A program made the translations under genes and the position numbers. DNA of 64,000 bases from Panax quinquefolius (Eukaryota; Streptophyta; Magnoliopsida; Apiales; Araliaceae): NCBI GenBank assembly GCA_020205615.1, contig CM035167.1:30393130-30457129 (forward strand), in the 5' to 3' direction. Below the pieces are notes generated by a model. The model was not told the origin of the DNA. It ran no database searches and saw nothing but the letters and a program-made list of their open reading frames with translations. This document shows, in pieces, positions 33,950 to 45,640 of the stretch. Each line of letters opens with the position of its first letter. The stretch's first letter is position 1.

Positions 33950-36293
33950 TGTGACACCCCCAAATCCCTGTACTTCATTACCTCAAGATTTGGTGTTCAC
34001 GTAATCAAAACATTCATATCTAACTACCCAATCATATTAAATTGAATAATAAGAACCTGCCTATACATGATTACTTTAATAAAAAACATTATCTCCCAGG
34101 TTCTCTAACCTTTAATACAATCATTCAAATGCGGAAAGAAAATTATTACATCACATCATTATTAAAAGTCTATCATCATAACGATTTAAGTAAAATTACA
34201 AGTCTTCATCACTTGTAAATTTTTCCCTTTCCGTTGCTAGTTGTAGGTTTATCTACCTTCTCAACCATAGCTGCAATAAATGTATAAATATGCAAGAATG
34301 AGCAAACAAAGCTCACTTGAAATAAGAATAAACATATTTACATCATTTGCCAAATAATAGGCTCAATAGAACTGAATGATATGTTCTATTATCATTTCAA
34401 CATTTGCCAATTCATAGGCTCAATAGAACTCAAGCATTTGTTCTATTAACATTCTTAAATATACTACTGAGGGTCAAATGACCATGAACCATGTCCACAG
34501 TTATAAGTAATCTTTCAACTTTAACTTTAACAGTCATATGACTATAAGAACTCCACGTACTTAGGGGGATCAATCCTTCGTACAATGTATTGTGCACAAC
34601 CATTTCAACGCTAAGCGTAAACCCCTAAACATAGGGTTGTTCATCTCAGTATTTAGAGTACAAGTCATCACCAAAGAAAGTTTGGTTTGAATAAGCTTTC
34701 AAGGGTAATTGAAGTTTAATGATCATCAACTAGGGAACTAGTTGAATCAGCAATGCTTGATAATACAATAGTTGTTTAATAACAACATAACTTAGAACAT
34801 TTGAGAATCATAAATGAATTGATTCTACATATCAAACTCATGCTTGAAATATATATAGAGCATAAGTATTCAATAAAATGAATAAAATGGTTAACCTTTG
34901 CTTGAACAGTAAAATAAGCTAAGGTTTAAGTGTTATAACATTAGAAATGAAATTCCTGAACTTTAAGAAACTTGCTTAACTGTAAACAAGTTAGAATGAA
35001 TCAATCAATTGAGAATTTCCAATAACATTAGATTTAGAGTTTTTTCAAATGGATTTTAGGAACAATTTACTTAATCAGTAACAGTTAAGATAAAAAGCTT
35101 GCTAAATCAAAAGCATGAAGTTATAATAATAGAACTAACTCAACTAAAGTGTAGAGTTAGAAAACTTGCACAATGTAATAAATGAACTAGCTCAATAAAA
35201 GTGTAGAGTTAGAAAACTTGCCTCGAGCGTAAGCTAAAATATTAAAACTCACGTTCACCTATACACAGTATTAAAACCACAACATCTATTAGCCATACTA
35301 ATAATCACTTTTCAATACAAAACGCATTACTAACTAAACTTGTTATTTAAGCACAAGTCTTAAGCTACCATTTACATTTCAGAATTCCCAAGTGTTAATC
35401 ATCACAACACTTAACTAACGTTCATTGTATAAACTAAGTTATCACATAACGTGTTTTTGATTTACTAAACATTTTTGTAACTTTGAATTCATAATACATA
35501 TAACACAACTCTGTATTAGCCTTGTTGTTAAATGTTGGACACATTACCATAACCTTTAGCTAAGCCACAAAGAACAACCAAAGTCTGCAGAATTAGCAGA
35601 CTTCAGTGTCTAGAAATGGGCACTCATGGCAGGCTGCGTGAGTTTTTCTCGAGGGAGAATCACTGGGCATGCATGTAGCAATTACAAGACCCGCGCTAAA
35701 AATTAATGGCATGCATATGACATATGACATAACTCATTTTTGCGTAATGAACTTCAAAGACTTTTCTTTATCCAATTAACACAAATTTCACCCACCAAAT
35801 AGTGATAATAACACTTAAAATAAATTACAACTATCACAAACATGATTGCTCACATTTACAACCAATTAGAACAATTAAACACCAACTAAAACTATTTTAA
35901 TTTCTCAAAATTCATGTTTTTCATAAAAACTCAATTTTCTTGACATTCATTCTAGAAATCATCACTGTGATTTCAAAACATGGCCAAATCATCTCATTCA
36001 AATTATGTTATGTTTGTATCTCAATGAACTAACATATACAAGCTTCAATTTATACTTTAACAAATAATTTAGCCACTAGAATTGATGCTTACATGAGCCA
36101 TATGAAAACAAAATATACACAAACATATCTTTATCAAAATTTTTTCTTGATTAGTAAACCAAGAAATTAGCATGCAATTATTGTTTAAACATACTTTCTA
36201 AGCATCATAAACATATAAAATTGCTATTAACAACTATATAACTCCACAATTCAACAAATTTATATTTTAGAGAATACAAACAACTATGTCGTA

Positions 36294-36298
<5 letters not shown>

Positions 36299-36329
<31 letters not shown>
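36299..36329. repeat. TA microsatellite
   Basis: About 15 uninterrupted TA units inside the solo LTR. Confidence 0.95.
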
Positions 36330-36332
<3 letters not shown>

Positions 36333-36443
36333 CAAAGGTTAGATAAATACCTTCAAATAGTATAATTATTTCTTGCAGTTGCAGCTTCTCAATTTCTCTC
36401 AAGCTTTCTCTCAATGCTCAGACAACTCTCTTTGAAAATCTTT

Positions 36444-39400
36444 TGTAACGCCCCAGAAAATCGAACATTTTGTAATTACTTTTAATAATGAATAAAATAA
36501 TATTATTTATTATTATTGTGTGTTGAGAAGATGAATTTTGTTCTATAACCTAGAAACGTCGGAACGTCATAGTATTTTAACTACGTGGAAGAATTAAAGT
36601 GTTTGAATTTCTAAAACAAAAATAAAAGTTTTTCGAGAAATTTTTCGAAAAACACTATTCATCGATTTCCGCTCGGGAATTATTTTGAATTTCTGAGAAA
36701 TATGTAATGTTATAATATCGAAGTGATATCGATTATGTAATAATATTCTAAGTATGGAAAATGTAATATTTCGCATGCGGATTTAAATTGGGAACATTAG
36801 GTTATTAAGCGTTAAAGAAAGAAAGTTGTGATCGTATAATGTGTATACATTATATGAAGTAAAGAATGATGAATAATACTACGTATTGTACTATTATGTA
36901 TGAAGAATGAAATAACGTATATTACGAACTAATATACGAGTTAGTATATGAAGATTATACGTGGGGTATAATGGTTAAGTTGTTAAGATTAAGTTAATGG
37001 ACTTGTAGGATTGTTAGTTATTGGTAGAAGTCCAATGTAAGTATTAATCAAGCCCAAGTGTTTGATTGATCATAAGCCCAAACTATTTGTAGTATAAACC
37101 TATTAAGAGAGAAAGCTAGATTAATTATCAAGCCCAAAGTAAAGCCTTGACCCATGGGTCAAACCAAGTGTGAAATGGGTAAGTGTGATGGGCAAGGATT
37201 TTGTGTGAAGCCCAAGAACTTTATGTAGCTAGCAAGAAGACTTGAAGGTTAAGTAAGGAATAGTAAGGAGGTGGAAATGAGGAGGTGGGAGGTTTAATGT
37301 CTAAAATGCCCTCACTTTTCCAAGCCTATAGATACCAAGATCATTTCTTATGTTGGTTGATCATTTTCATCCAACTTTTCTCTTAAACATAAAGCTACTT
37401 ATTGGTTAGGGAGAATAAGTCACTTAAGCACTTATAAGCCACTTCAACCATTGATAGTTTTCCAAAGAAAATAGAAGTCTTCAAGGGTAAGACTCATCTC
37501 TTATATCTTCATCTCTTCTATAATAGGATTGATAGAGAAGGGGGAGGGTTGGATGATAGCATGTAATAAGTTACTAAAGAATGAACTTAAGCCGAATAAG
37601 TTGAAAAAGCAACTTGAACATTAATAAGTTGCTAGAACCATGAAGAACCTATTATATGATGTTTAGTATGTTGAATATAGCATGAGAACTTTGATTGAAG
37701 GACTTAAGTTAATAATAAGTCATGAGCATGAAGATTTCTAACTCTTAAGTTAAATAAGTTACTAACTTATGAGAATAAGTCAAAACCTACTTTGATTATA
37801 AGTTGGAGAAGTAAATAACTTGTAATGATATTATGTTGATTAAAATTCATTAAGAACGGTTAGTAATGAAGATTTGCCGGAATTCACACGATTGGACGAT
37901 TACCGTCGAATTCGTGAAATTCTCGGAATGGAAGTCGTATTTTGTGTTCAAAGTCAGAAACATTAGTTTTCAATGGAGACAATTCATTTTAGTCATTATA
38001 GAGTTGCAGACTCAAAAATGACTGGATTCCGACTTAAAACGAAGAAATGAGCGTTGAACGTTCACGAACGTTTATCGTTTTTGTTAAAAATGAACTCATA
38101 GGTGAATTTTGAGCAAACGAAGTCTAATAGATAAAATTCTTGCATGAACGCATAGATTATGAAATTTGTGAATCGCAGGCTTTTGAACGGACCAATTCGA
38201 ACTTAAAACGAAGAAGTTATGCGTCCGGGAAGTTAGTAAAAATTTTCAAAACTGCAAAATTTTTTAAGGCATGAGTCAGACCATCATGCATGTGACTATA
38301 AACCTAATTTCCTCATGCTGCTTGCATACAGGTTTGAAACCATTGCTATTAACTCACGCCGCAGCGTAAGTCACAAGGCAATCCTTGGCGCCACGGCGCC
38401 CGTCCAAGGAAGTTGATAGTGACGAAAGATTTCAAGTATGTAAGGAAAGGGAACTTAATAGTAATGTATTAAGATGTAATCATAACATGATTAAGATATT
38501 GTAAAGTACTTGTAAGACACTAATGCATGTTGATTAAGAGTTAATAATCAATCGAAGATTAGCAAAATGATAAAGACGTAACGAAAGCTAGAAACCCTAA
38601 ATAACGAATCTAAATTAGGAATTACATTGAGATGAAGGGTAAGATATAATAGTAATCATACTTGATTGTGTATGACTTAATGTGGTACGTGATTATGAAT
38701 TGTAGAATCATAAAGACTTAAAGTACTATACGAGTATTAACCAGTAATCAGATGTCAATGGCAAGTATTCTAACCTTGTTCGTTCGATTCACCGACAAGC
38801 TTTATAATTCATGTATTCATTCACATGAAGTCTTGAATGATGAAGTCTTAAGCCAATTCTTTCGGCTAGACTTGTATTATGAATCTGTCAAGTATGATTA
38901 ATGTTTACCGAGTTATATTGGTATGGTTTTCAATCGAAGACCAAGTGTACTAAAATGTTTTTGTCGTTTAACGACAGGCACGTGAGGTTGCCATAACTTA
39001 AACGTATACACGTTTAATGAAAGTAGTGTTGATCAACATAGAGTACTATGAGCTGATCACTCAGAAGTGCTCGTAAGCTATGTCAGACTTATGAAATTTG
39101 TGCCGGGTTGTCCTTTTCAAAAGAATTTATGAATGCTCATATACTTGAGCCATAATTATTATTCCATTAAGTATGGTTGTGTAAAACGTTTTGAAGAAAA
39201 AGAAGTGCTATTTTGATTTATCGATAGTACTTCGTAACTATTGTTCAGTTATTAAAGATATATGAGTTCTATGTTTCAAGCATGTTGTTTATTAGAATTG
39301 TAGTACTTGTTGAGCTAGTCATGCTCAGTCTTGCTTGAACCATATGAACACAGCTAAGATCGAGCGTACAGAAGTCTCAGGCAAGGATAAAGGCAAGGCG

Positions 39401-39639
39401 AAGTCGAACCCGTAGCATACTTATGTAATAGTATGGGAAGACTGTTTGTAATATATTGATATTATGACAAGAACAACTGAAAGGGTTACGAAGAACCTGG
39501 GGAATGTAATATTATTTTGAATATATATATAAGCTATATTAGTCCTTTTGAGACTATTCAATGGAATGTTTGAATGAATAGTAGTACCGTGTAGCACAAT
39601 CTATCGAGTTGGAAGAAACCCAGATTTGGGGGCGTCACA
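36444..39639 (+). repeat. Nested solo LTR with TCTTT target duplication
   Basis: 3,196 bp, TGTAACGCCCCAG ... TTTGGGGGCGTCACA, flanked by TCTTT at 36439-36443 and 39640-39644. It sits inside the solo LTR 33950-40234, so it is younger. Plus orientation is inferred from the 3'-end module (39306-39412), which matches the orientation in element 2. CG-rich block 38270-38410 includes GGCGCCACGGCGCC. No internal region remains. Confidence 0.95.
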
Positions 39640-40234
39640 TCTTTTCTTTCTTCTCTCTGTATTAGACTAGGTACTAACAACTGACTGATAATAGTTTGCG
39701 CCAAAAATAAAACTTCTATGGCAATAATAAGCCTACTTATTATATCAGTTACAAAACTAACGTATATAATATAAATATAATATATTTATTATTTTATTTT
39801 ATTTTATTTTATTTAAAAATCTATAAATTCCAAAAGGCATAAGGCCTGTTTGGCAAAACCCTTTAAATATTAAATAATTAATATATTAAGCCTTGTTTGT
39901 TAAAAAACTAAATTAAACTACTTTAATTTATTTTAATAACTCCTTATAATATAGTTATTTGTCACACTATATTTAATCAAGCTTTCAAATTTTTTTTAAT
40001 TAATGCAAATCACAATTAATTAAATAAATCCTTTAATCACATAACACAATACAAATAATTAATCATTTAAATTGAAATATCAATATAATAATAATTTCCT
40101 TAATTCATCAATTATTTATTTAATAAATAATTAACTAAACAAAAATTGAATCAATTGAACAAATATTTATTCAATGATAATCACATCCGTTAAATATTTA
40201 TATAATATTACATATAAAATTCTGGAATGTTTCA

Positions 40235-40605
40235 CTCCTCGTGGGTATGAAAACCATCTGAGGAAATCCAAACACCGTGAATAAATTTACAAACTGCTTA
40301 CAGATAAAAATGTCTATCACGGGAACCGAATCTGGATCCAGTAGACTGAATATGTGATCACATGATTCCTAGGCTCACATGATGCTGCAATTGATAATAA
40401 AATAGTAAGCAGGTATATATATAAAAGTTGTAAATATATATATTTACAGACATGATCAACCACCACGAAGCACCACCATGGGGATCAGAAATGTAAATAA
40501 AGCTGTAAAAGCAATCAACCGCCATGAAGTAAACTCCAGGCGGGACGGAAAGTAAAGAAAGCTGTAAAGACGGTTAACCGCCATGAAGTAAACTCCAAGC
40601 GGGAC

Positions 40606-40666
<61 letters not shown>

Positions 40667-40719
40667 CGAGAACGCATTGGATGTAAAATCGTGCTCATCG
40701 AGCGTAGTTCGACACAGAT

Positions 40720-40777
<58 letters not shown>
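40235..40777 (-). repeat. Tat LTR, middle fragment with two long TA tracts
   Basis: Reverse complement of about 48240-48830 of the intact LTR: GAATCATGTGATCACAT-like block near 40350-40375, the CATGAAGTAAACTCC repeat (two copies, 40520-40600), TA tracts 40608-40664 and 40721-40776, and the GATGAGC...TTTTACATCC unit between them. It ends where the plus-strand Tat composite begins. Short IYIYIY-type frames here are microsatellite translations. Confidence 0.85.
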
Positions 40778-40780
<3 letters not shown>

Positions 40781-41507
40781 AGACACTCGAAATTTTCTTC
40801 TCATCATTACTAACATTGCGGGAGAGGATGATTCGTCTTTTAAGAGGGAACCCCGAAAGACAATCCAAATCTATACCTAGGATATTACAGGAAGTTCATC
40901 ATCAAACCCCGGATTCGATAACTGGGAGTAACTAAATCCAACCCTAGGAGATAACCCCGAGGCCTGTAGATACAATACCGGACCACACACCAGAGAAGAC
41001 CGATTAATCTCGGAGATGACCCCGAGGTATCCAGTCTCAGTCCCAACCATGGGAATAGGTCAAGCCAACCTCAGAGATGACCCCGAGGATAGTCAAAGTC
41101 AACAGCAAGCCAACCTCAGAGATAATCCTGAGAAACGATTGCTACAACTGTGCAAGAACCGGAGATAACCCCGGGAGGGGAAAAATGGTCATTTTGCCAA
41201 ACTCAACTTCACTTCAAATCAAATACACTCATTTCAACTCAAAATTTCTTCAAAGAAAGTCCCACAAGAGCGATATCTTAACTCCGGTGCGCAAACTACA
41301 TGAAACGGCTCACCGGATTGCCTAAGGGAAACTCGGGAATGCCATTTTAGTCATGGACACATCTTCCTGGAATCAAAAAAGGTCAAATCATATGTCATTG
41401 TGTAGCCCTTGGAAAGAGCTTTCCGGAATGATACGGCACGCTTCCATCGGACTCCCGAATTGAAAGTTATGAGCGACTGAGCGAACAACGTGTACGTACT
41501 CCCGGGT

Positions 41508-41570
41508 AGCCGCAGGTACACCTACTACTAGGTGCTACAGGTAGACCTGCGGCTCCCCCCTCTATAAATA
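41508..41570 (+). promoter_or_regulatory. Tat core promoter: hairpin followed by TATA box
   Basis: AGCCGCAGGT (41508-41517) and ACCTGCGGCT (41545-41554) form perfect 10-bp arms around an inner CACCT/AGGTG stem. TATAAATA follows at 41563-41570. The arrangement recurs at 47690-47752 and, on the minus strand, at about 50051-50097. Confidence 0.7.
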
Positions 41571-41879
41571 TGGGGCTTGGGGTGCCCATTTTATAAGAAA
41601 AAAATACGGGGAAACCCTGCACAATTTGCTTTACACTCGCCATACAGTGTATTTTCCCACTTTAAAACACCTGTGAGCTCATATATAGCCTCTTTTGTAC
41701 CCACAAAAGCCCAGTGTTTACCCACTCTAAAGATATAGAAGCCTTTTTTAGCAGTTAGCTGTAAGCCTTCTCACACACTTTAGAGTCTTTCTCTTCATCT
41801 TTGCACACACCCTTCTACACGTTGAGAGTCGTGTTGCTTGCTTTTGCCCGGACTTCGGTCTGTGGTTTCATTTCAGTCT

Positions 41880-42366
41880 GTATATATATATATATATATA
41901 TATATTTTATTTAAATATATATTGACTAGCAATATCGAGTTATGCCTCGATAGAGCCTAGACTTCGGTCTGGAGTGTTTATTGCTTTAATATATATATAC
42001 TTATATATATCAACTGTGTGTCGGACTTTTCTCGATGAGCCTAGACTTCGGTCTGGTGCGTTTACTCGCTTTTATATATATATATACTTATATATATCAA
42101 CTATGTGTTAGACTTTGTTCGATGAGCCTAGACTTCGGTCTGGTGCATTTACTCGCTTTTTTATATATATATATGTAAATTTATGTATATGAACTGTGTG
42201 TCGGACTCTGTTTGATGAGCCTAGATTTTATATCTGGTGCGTTTACTCAATTTTATATATATATATATATATACTTATATATATGAACTGTGGTCGAACT
42301 CTGTTCGCTGAGCCTGGATTTTACATCTGGTGCATTTACTGCTTTTATATATATATATATATATAT
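41880..42366 (+). repeat. Tandem units of about 60-110 bp with embedded TA tracts
   Basis: Five units of GATGAGCCTAGACTTCGGTC-like sequence, TGGTGCGTTTACTCGCTTTT, a TA tract, then CTTATATATA and a TGAACTGTGTGTCGGACT-like end. Fewer units (about three) occur in the other LTR at 48060-48424. Confidence 0.85.
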
Positions 42367-42618
42367 TTTTTTTTTCCGTCCTGCCTGGAGATTTCTTCGT
42401 GGCGATTGATGCTTTTCTGACTTTATTTATGTTTTGTCACTTTGGAGTTTCCTCTGTCGCGGTTGATAGCTTTTAACAGCTTTATTTACATTTCTGATCC
42501 CCCATGGAGGAGCTTCGTGGTTGGTGATCCTGTCTGTATATATATATTTATAGCTTTTATATATATACCTGCTTACTGCTTTCATATAAACTGCAGTATT
42601 TTGTGAGCCTAGGAATCA

Positions 42619-42657
42619 AACCAAACAAAAACCCAAACAAACACTTCTCAAACACTT
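42619..42657. other. Filler at a large deletion junction
   Basis: AC-rich sequence (repeated CAAAC) between the broken 5' LTR and the pol linker. The LTR end, primer site, leader, gag and protease are deleted here. Its source is not identified. Confidence 0.6.
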
Positions 42658-43735
42658 ACACCCCAGACGATGATTGCCCAAACGTAATGGTCATCATTCG
42701 GGAGAAGGAGGTTGATGATAGCCCCTTCACCACTGCAGTCCACCAAGACTTTGCCCTCGACAATTGAAGCAGCAATCCTTGCATTTGCCGATAAGGGTAA
42801 AAAGGGAAGAAACTCTCTCTGCCTTGTAGATAGCAATAACTGCTTACTTTTTCTATACAGTATTAGTAGTTACTTTTGTCATTATAGGCTAACACTTTGT
42901 GTTATTGAACAGTGTTATATACTAAGTGAAAGCATATTTTGTTTCAGGACTCTGAATTTAGATGTGCCTGTACTTGCTGATGAGGTGCCTATTCTCCACA
43001 AGGACTTTAACTTTGATGTAAAGTTGGACTCAGACTTGATGGAAATACAAGAGGACTATGAGATACCTCAGGAGATCAAAGAATGGGTCGAAGACAAACC
43101 CAAGCAAAATCTTGATCAAACCACCTCTTTTAAACCTCGGAAACTTAGAAAACCCAAAACAAATCCAAATTGGTACAGACCTCACTCAAAACCAAAGGAA
43201 TGACATGGTTACTCTATTGACCCTATTCTAGGATGTGTTTGCATGGTCTCACAAAGACATGGTCGGTTTATACACGGACAATATCATTCATCGCCTTCCC
43301 ATCAAAGGGGGATTCAAGCCACTCAGGCAGAAGCTCAGGCGATTAAAACCTGAGTGGAAGTTAGAAGTTAAAGAAGAAATTGTGAAACAATTTCAAGCTA
43401 AAAGATCATCATGGTGTCAACATAACTTTGAATGGCTATCCAACATAGTACCCGTGCCGAAACCGGGAAGGGAGGGGCGAGTTTGTGTGGATTACTGAGA
43501 TTTGAATAAAGCTTGCCTCAAAGATAGCTTTCATGTGTCGTTCATCCACATACTCATTGACAATACAGCTCGATACGACATGTACTCCTTTGCTGATTGC
43601 TCCGCGGGGTACCATCAAATCATGGTTGTTGAAGATGATCATGAGAAAACTTCATTCATCACGCCTTGGGGAGCCCTTTGCTACAGACGATTGTCGTTCG
43701 GCCTCGTCAATGTCGGAGCTACCTATTAGTGTGCC
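42658..43735 (+). pseudogene. Tat pol fragment: linker and N-terminal RT
   Basis: 42658-42765 encodes CPNVMVIIREKEVDDS and AVHQDFALDN as at 62460-62390 (minus). 42937-43203 encodes FRTLNLDVPVLADEVP and KEWVEDKPKQNLDQTTSF. 43235-43735 encodes FAWSHKDMVGLYTD, LPIKGGFKPLRQKLRR, VPVPKPGREGRVCVDY and the RT block SFADCSAGYHQIMV, ITPWGALCYRRLSFGLVN. Stops near 42765, 43202 and 43496 break it. The YVDD catalytic block is deleted. Confidence 0.88.
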
Positions 43736-43743
43736 ATATGGCT

Positions 43744-43827
43744 CTTCTCCGCGATCTAATAGATAAAAAATAAAAAAAAGAGTAATAATAAAAAAAAAAG
43801 AAAAAAAAAAAGAAAAAATCTTTTCAA
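43744..43827. repeat. A-rich filler at RT/RNase H deletion
   Basis: About 80 bases, mostly A with scattered G and T (AAAAAAAAGAAAAAAA style). It joins RT before its active site to the end of the second RNase H. Roughly 1.3 kb of pol, judged against 61400-60140, is missing. Confidence 0.85.
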
Positions 43828-44551
43828 CGGGTTCTACAGTTGCTGCCTTACCATCGGCATGCTCTACAAATGGCTTTGGAGTTTGAAGAGAAATTCTTCC
43901 TCCACATTCCTCAGAATAGTAATGATTTTACGGATGCGCTAGCAACCTTGGCCTCCTTAATCAATATACATGACAAGGAAGACATGCCAACCCTCACATT
44001 TGCGCAACAAAAAGCTCTAACCTATGGGAATTCCATTGAAAAGTATTGGATGACCTACCTCCCACCCAACATCCTTAGTATCAACACATCAAGAAGTACT
44101 TACGAGATGGATCTACACCCGTTGAGGCGAGCTCGACTGAGAAAAGGCAGATCCATCAACTTGCTATAAAATTCTACCTGAGCGGAGATGCACTATACAA
44201 AAGGAGATGCAGAACGATGTCTCCTCAGATGTTTGGATGAGGACCAAGCTCAGAGGCTATGGATGAAATCCAGGAGAAATTATGTGGCCCACAAATGAGC
44301 TGCCTTTTACTTGTAAAGAAGATCCTACAACAGAAAAGTCCGACTACGGCAGTTCAAATAACACTACTTGGTTTTGAAGAAGATCATTGACAACCAAGCT
44401 CAGTCTAAATGAAAATTCTCCCCGAACTGGGAAGGCCCGTTTGTTGTCAAGGAAGTATTGACAGGAGGCGTTTTTAGATTACAGGAAATGGACGACGATG
44501 AATTTCCACAGCTTATCAAATCGAACACCGTGAAATGGTACTATGTCTAAG
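43828..44551 (+). pseudogene. Tat pol fragment: end of second RNase H and integrase ends
   Basis: 43840-44168 encodes LPYHRHALQMALEFEEKFF, FTDALATLASLI and DLHPLRRARLRKG, as on the minus strand near 60210-60100 and 59950. 44169-44551 contains decayed integrase N-terminus joined to its C-terminus (NRKVRLRQFK, WEGPFVVKEVLTGG, KSNTVKWYYV, stop 44549-44551). The integrase catalytic core is deleted. Confidence 0.85.
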
Positions 44552-45280
44552 GTTACCATCAAGCGAACATCCTGGTTTTGGATCATCAGATTACCAGTCA
44601 TTCCGGTTCTTTAACCCTTTACCACATACAACTCTTCCACACTTTGCCCCTCAAGGAAACATCCTTTCAAGCCATTAGCCTGGCTTCACTACGATCATAC
44701 CACTTAGGTCATCTCACCGCGAATTGAACCTCTTACGTTTGCAGTTTGGCTGCCCATACATGGGATCAAACTTTTCACACTTTCAGTTTATCCTCAACCT
44801 AGGATTAAATTTTCTCTTCCCCGCAGTCTGACCTGCTCATGGGATCACATTTTTCAACTCGTCTTGAAGGGTGAACTACGTTGACCTGATCTCCCCAATA
44901 CCCAGGAGTACGTAGACAACCATGTTATATGGTCCGGTCTCACCACAGAAAAACAAAAAAAAACATACTCCTATCCATAACCACATACAGGAACAAGTCC
45001 CAAGACACCAAAGGTGGTAGGGAGTACACACAGATCGACGATTCATTCTGAAAATCCTGAGACATCTCACTGTCCATCCATCAAGGAGGAGTTCAGAATA
45101 CATCCAGATCACAAAGTCCTGGAGAAATAAGCGAATATCAAACAAGTAGCAAGGCACAACTAAAAGGGAAGTGAATGAACATATATTTCCCTGCCATATA
45201 TAATGTTGTTTGATATATACAATGTGTACTATACATGACAAAATGGCTAAGCTAGTCTGTGCAGGAAAATACAAGCCCAT
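44552..45280 (+). other. Tat spacer downstream of integrase
   Basis: Counterpart of 58724-57560 on the other element. Contains one unit of the conserved hairpin block (near 44888-44925, CTCCCC...GGAGTACGTAGACAACCAT). The 134-codon minus frame at 44876-45280 only partly overlaps true antisense-ORF homology. Confidence 0.65.
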
Positions 45281-45640
45281 CTACAAATTAGTGTATATGC
45301 GAGCTATCAAGTCCAACATGAATTCCCTCTCAGAAGAAAGAGGTAACACTGTGATCTTCTACCCAAGGATTTCTACAGGAGCCAACAGATCCACTGCAAA
45401 CTACATGCGATATCTCGGTAGATATAACGTCATCCCACTCAGTAACAATGATATCCGTATGAGTTAGAGCATCATCTCTCTAACAAAGCGACATCTTTAC
45501 CAGAAAGAGTTGTCAACATCAAAGCCCACATCCACTACCTGTTAACCAGATGGTACAGATGTAAAAGCATCTTGCGATCTCGGCGTCTTATCAGCTCATC
45601 TCTCAAAGCAACTATCCTAGACAACAAGCGAGGCTGGGGC
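45281..45640 (-). pseudogene. Remnant of antisense ORF, coiled-coil C-terminus
   Basis: Minus-strand sequence matches the C-terminus of the antisense gene at 54330-57559: a stop at 45281-45283 preceded by ARIYTNL, then upstream SGKDVALLER-like and RDEL-type residues, with frameshifts. The plant-mobile-domain part is not present. This shows the second Tat copy also carried the gene, in the same antisense relation to its pol. Confidence 0.75.

Larger units (their letters stand above)
33950..40234 (-). repeat. Solo Tekay-type LTR with CTCGT/CTCCT target duplication
   Basis: Plus strand TGTGACACCCCC ... GGAATGTTTCA. Left target CTCGT (33945-33949), right CTCCT (40235-40239), one mismatch. Without the nested LTR it is 3,084 bp. 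The end resembles the LTR of element 2 in reverse complement (GGATTTGGGGTGTCACA side) and shares the 3'-end module (34192-34320). A paralogous empty site near 48800-48840 in the intact Tat LTR supports the boundaries. CG-rich block at 35620-35700. Confidence 0.9.
40778..42618 (+). repeat. Tat 5' LTR, 3' end deleted
   Basis: Matches 46935-48680. Lost at ...CCTAGGAATCA, about 570 bases before the LTR end. Also lacks about 39 bases before the upstream hairpin (41500) that both other copies retain. Contains five GAGATAACCCCGAG-like repeats (40935-41180), a hairpin and TATA box, and TA-containing tandem units. Confidence 0.88.

Noticed and set aside
40456..40880. Overlapping frames with long Ile-Tyr runs
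   Set aside because: Translations of TA microsatellites.
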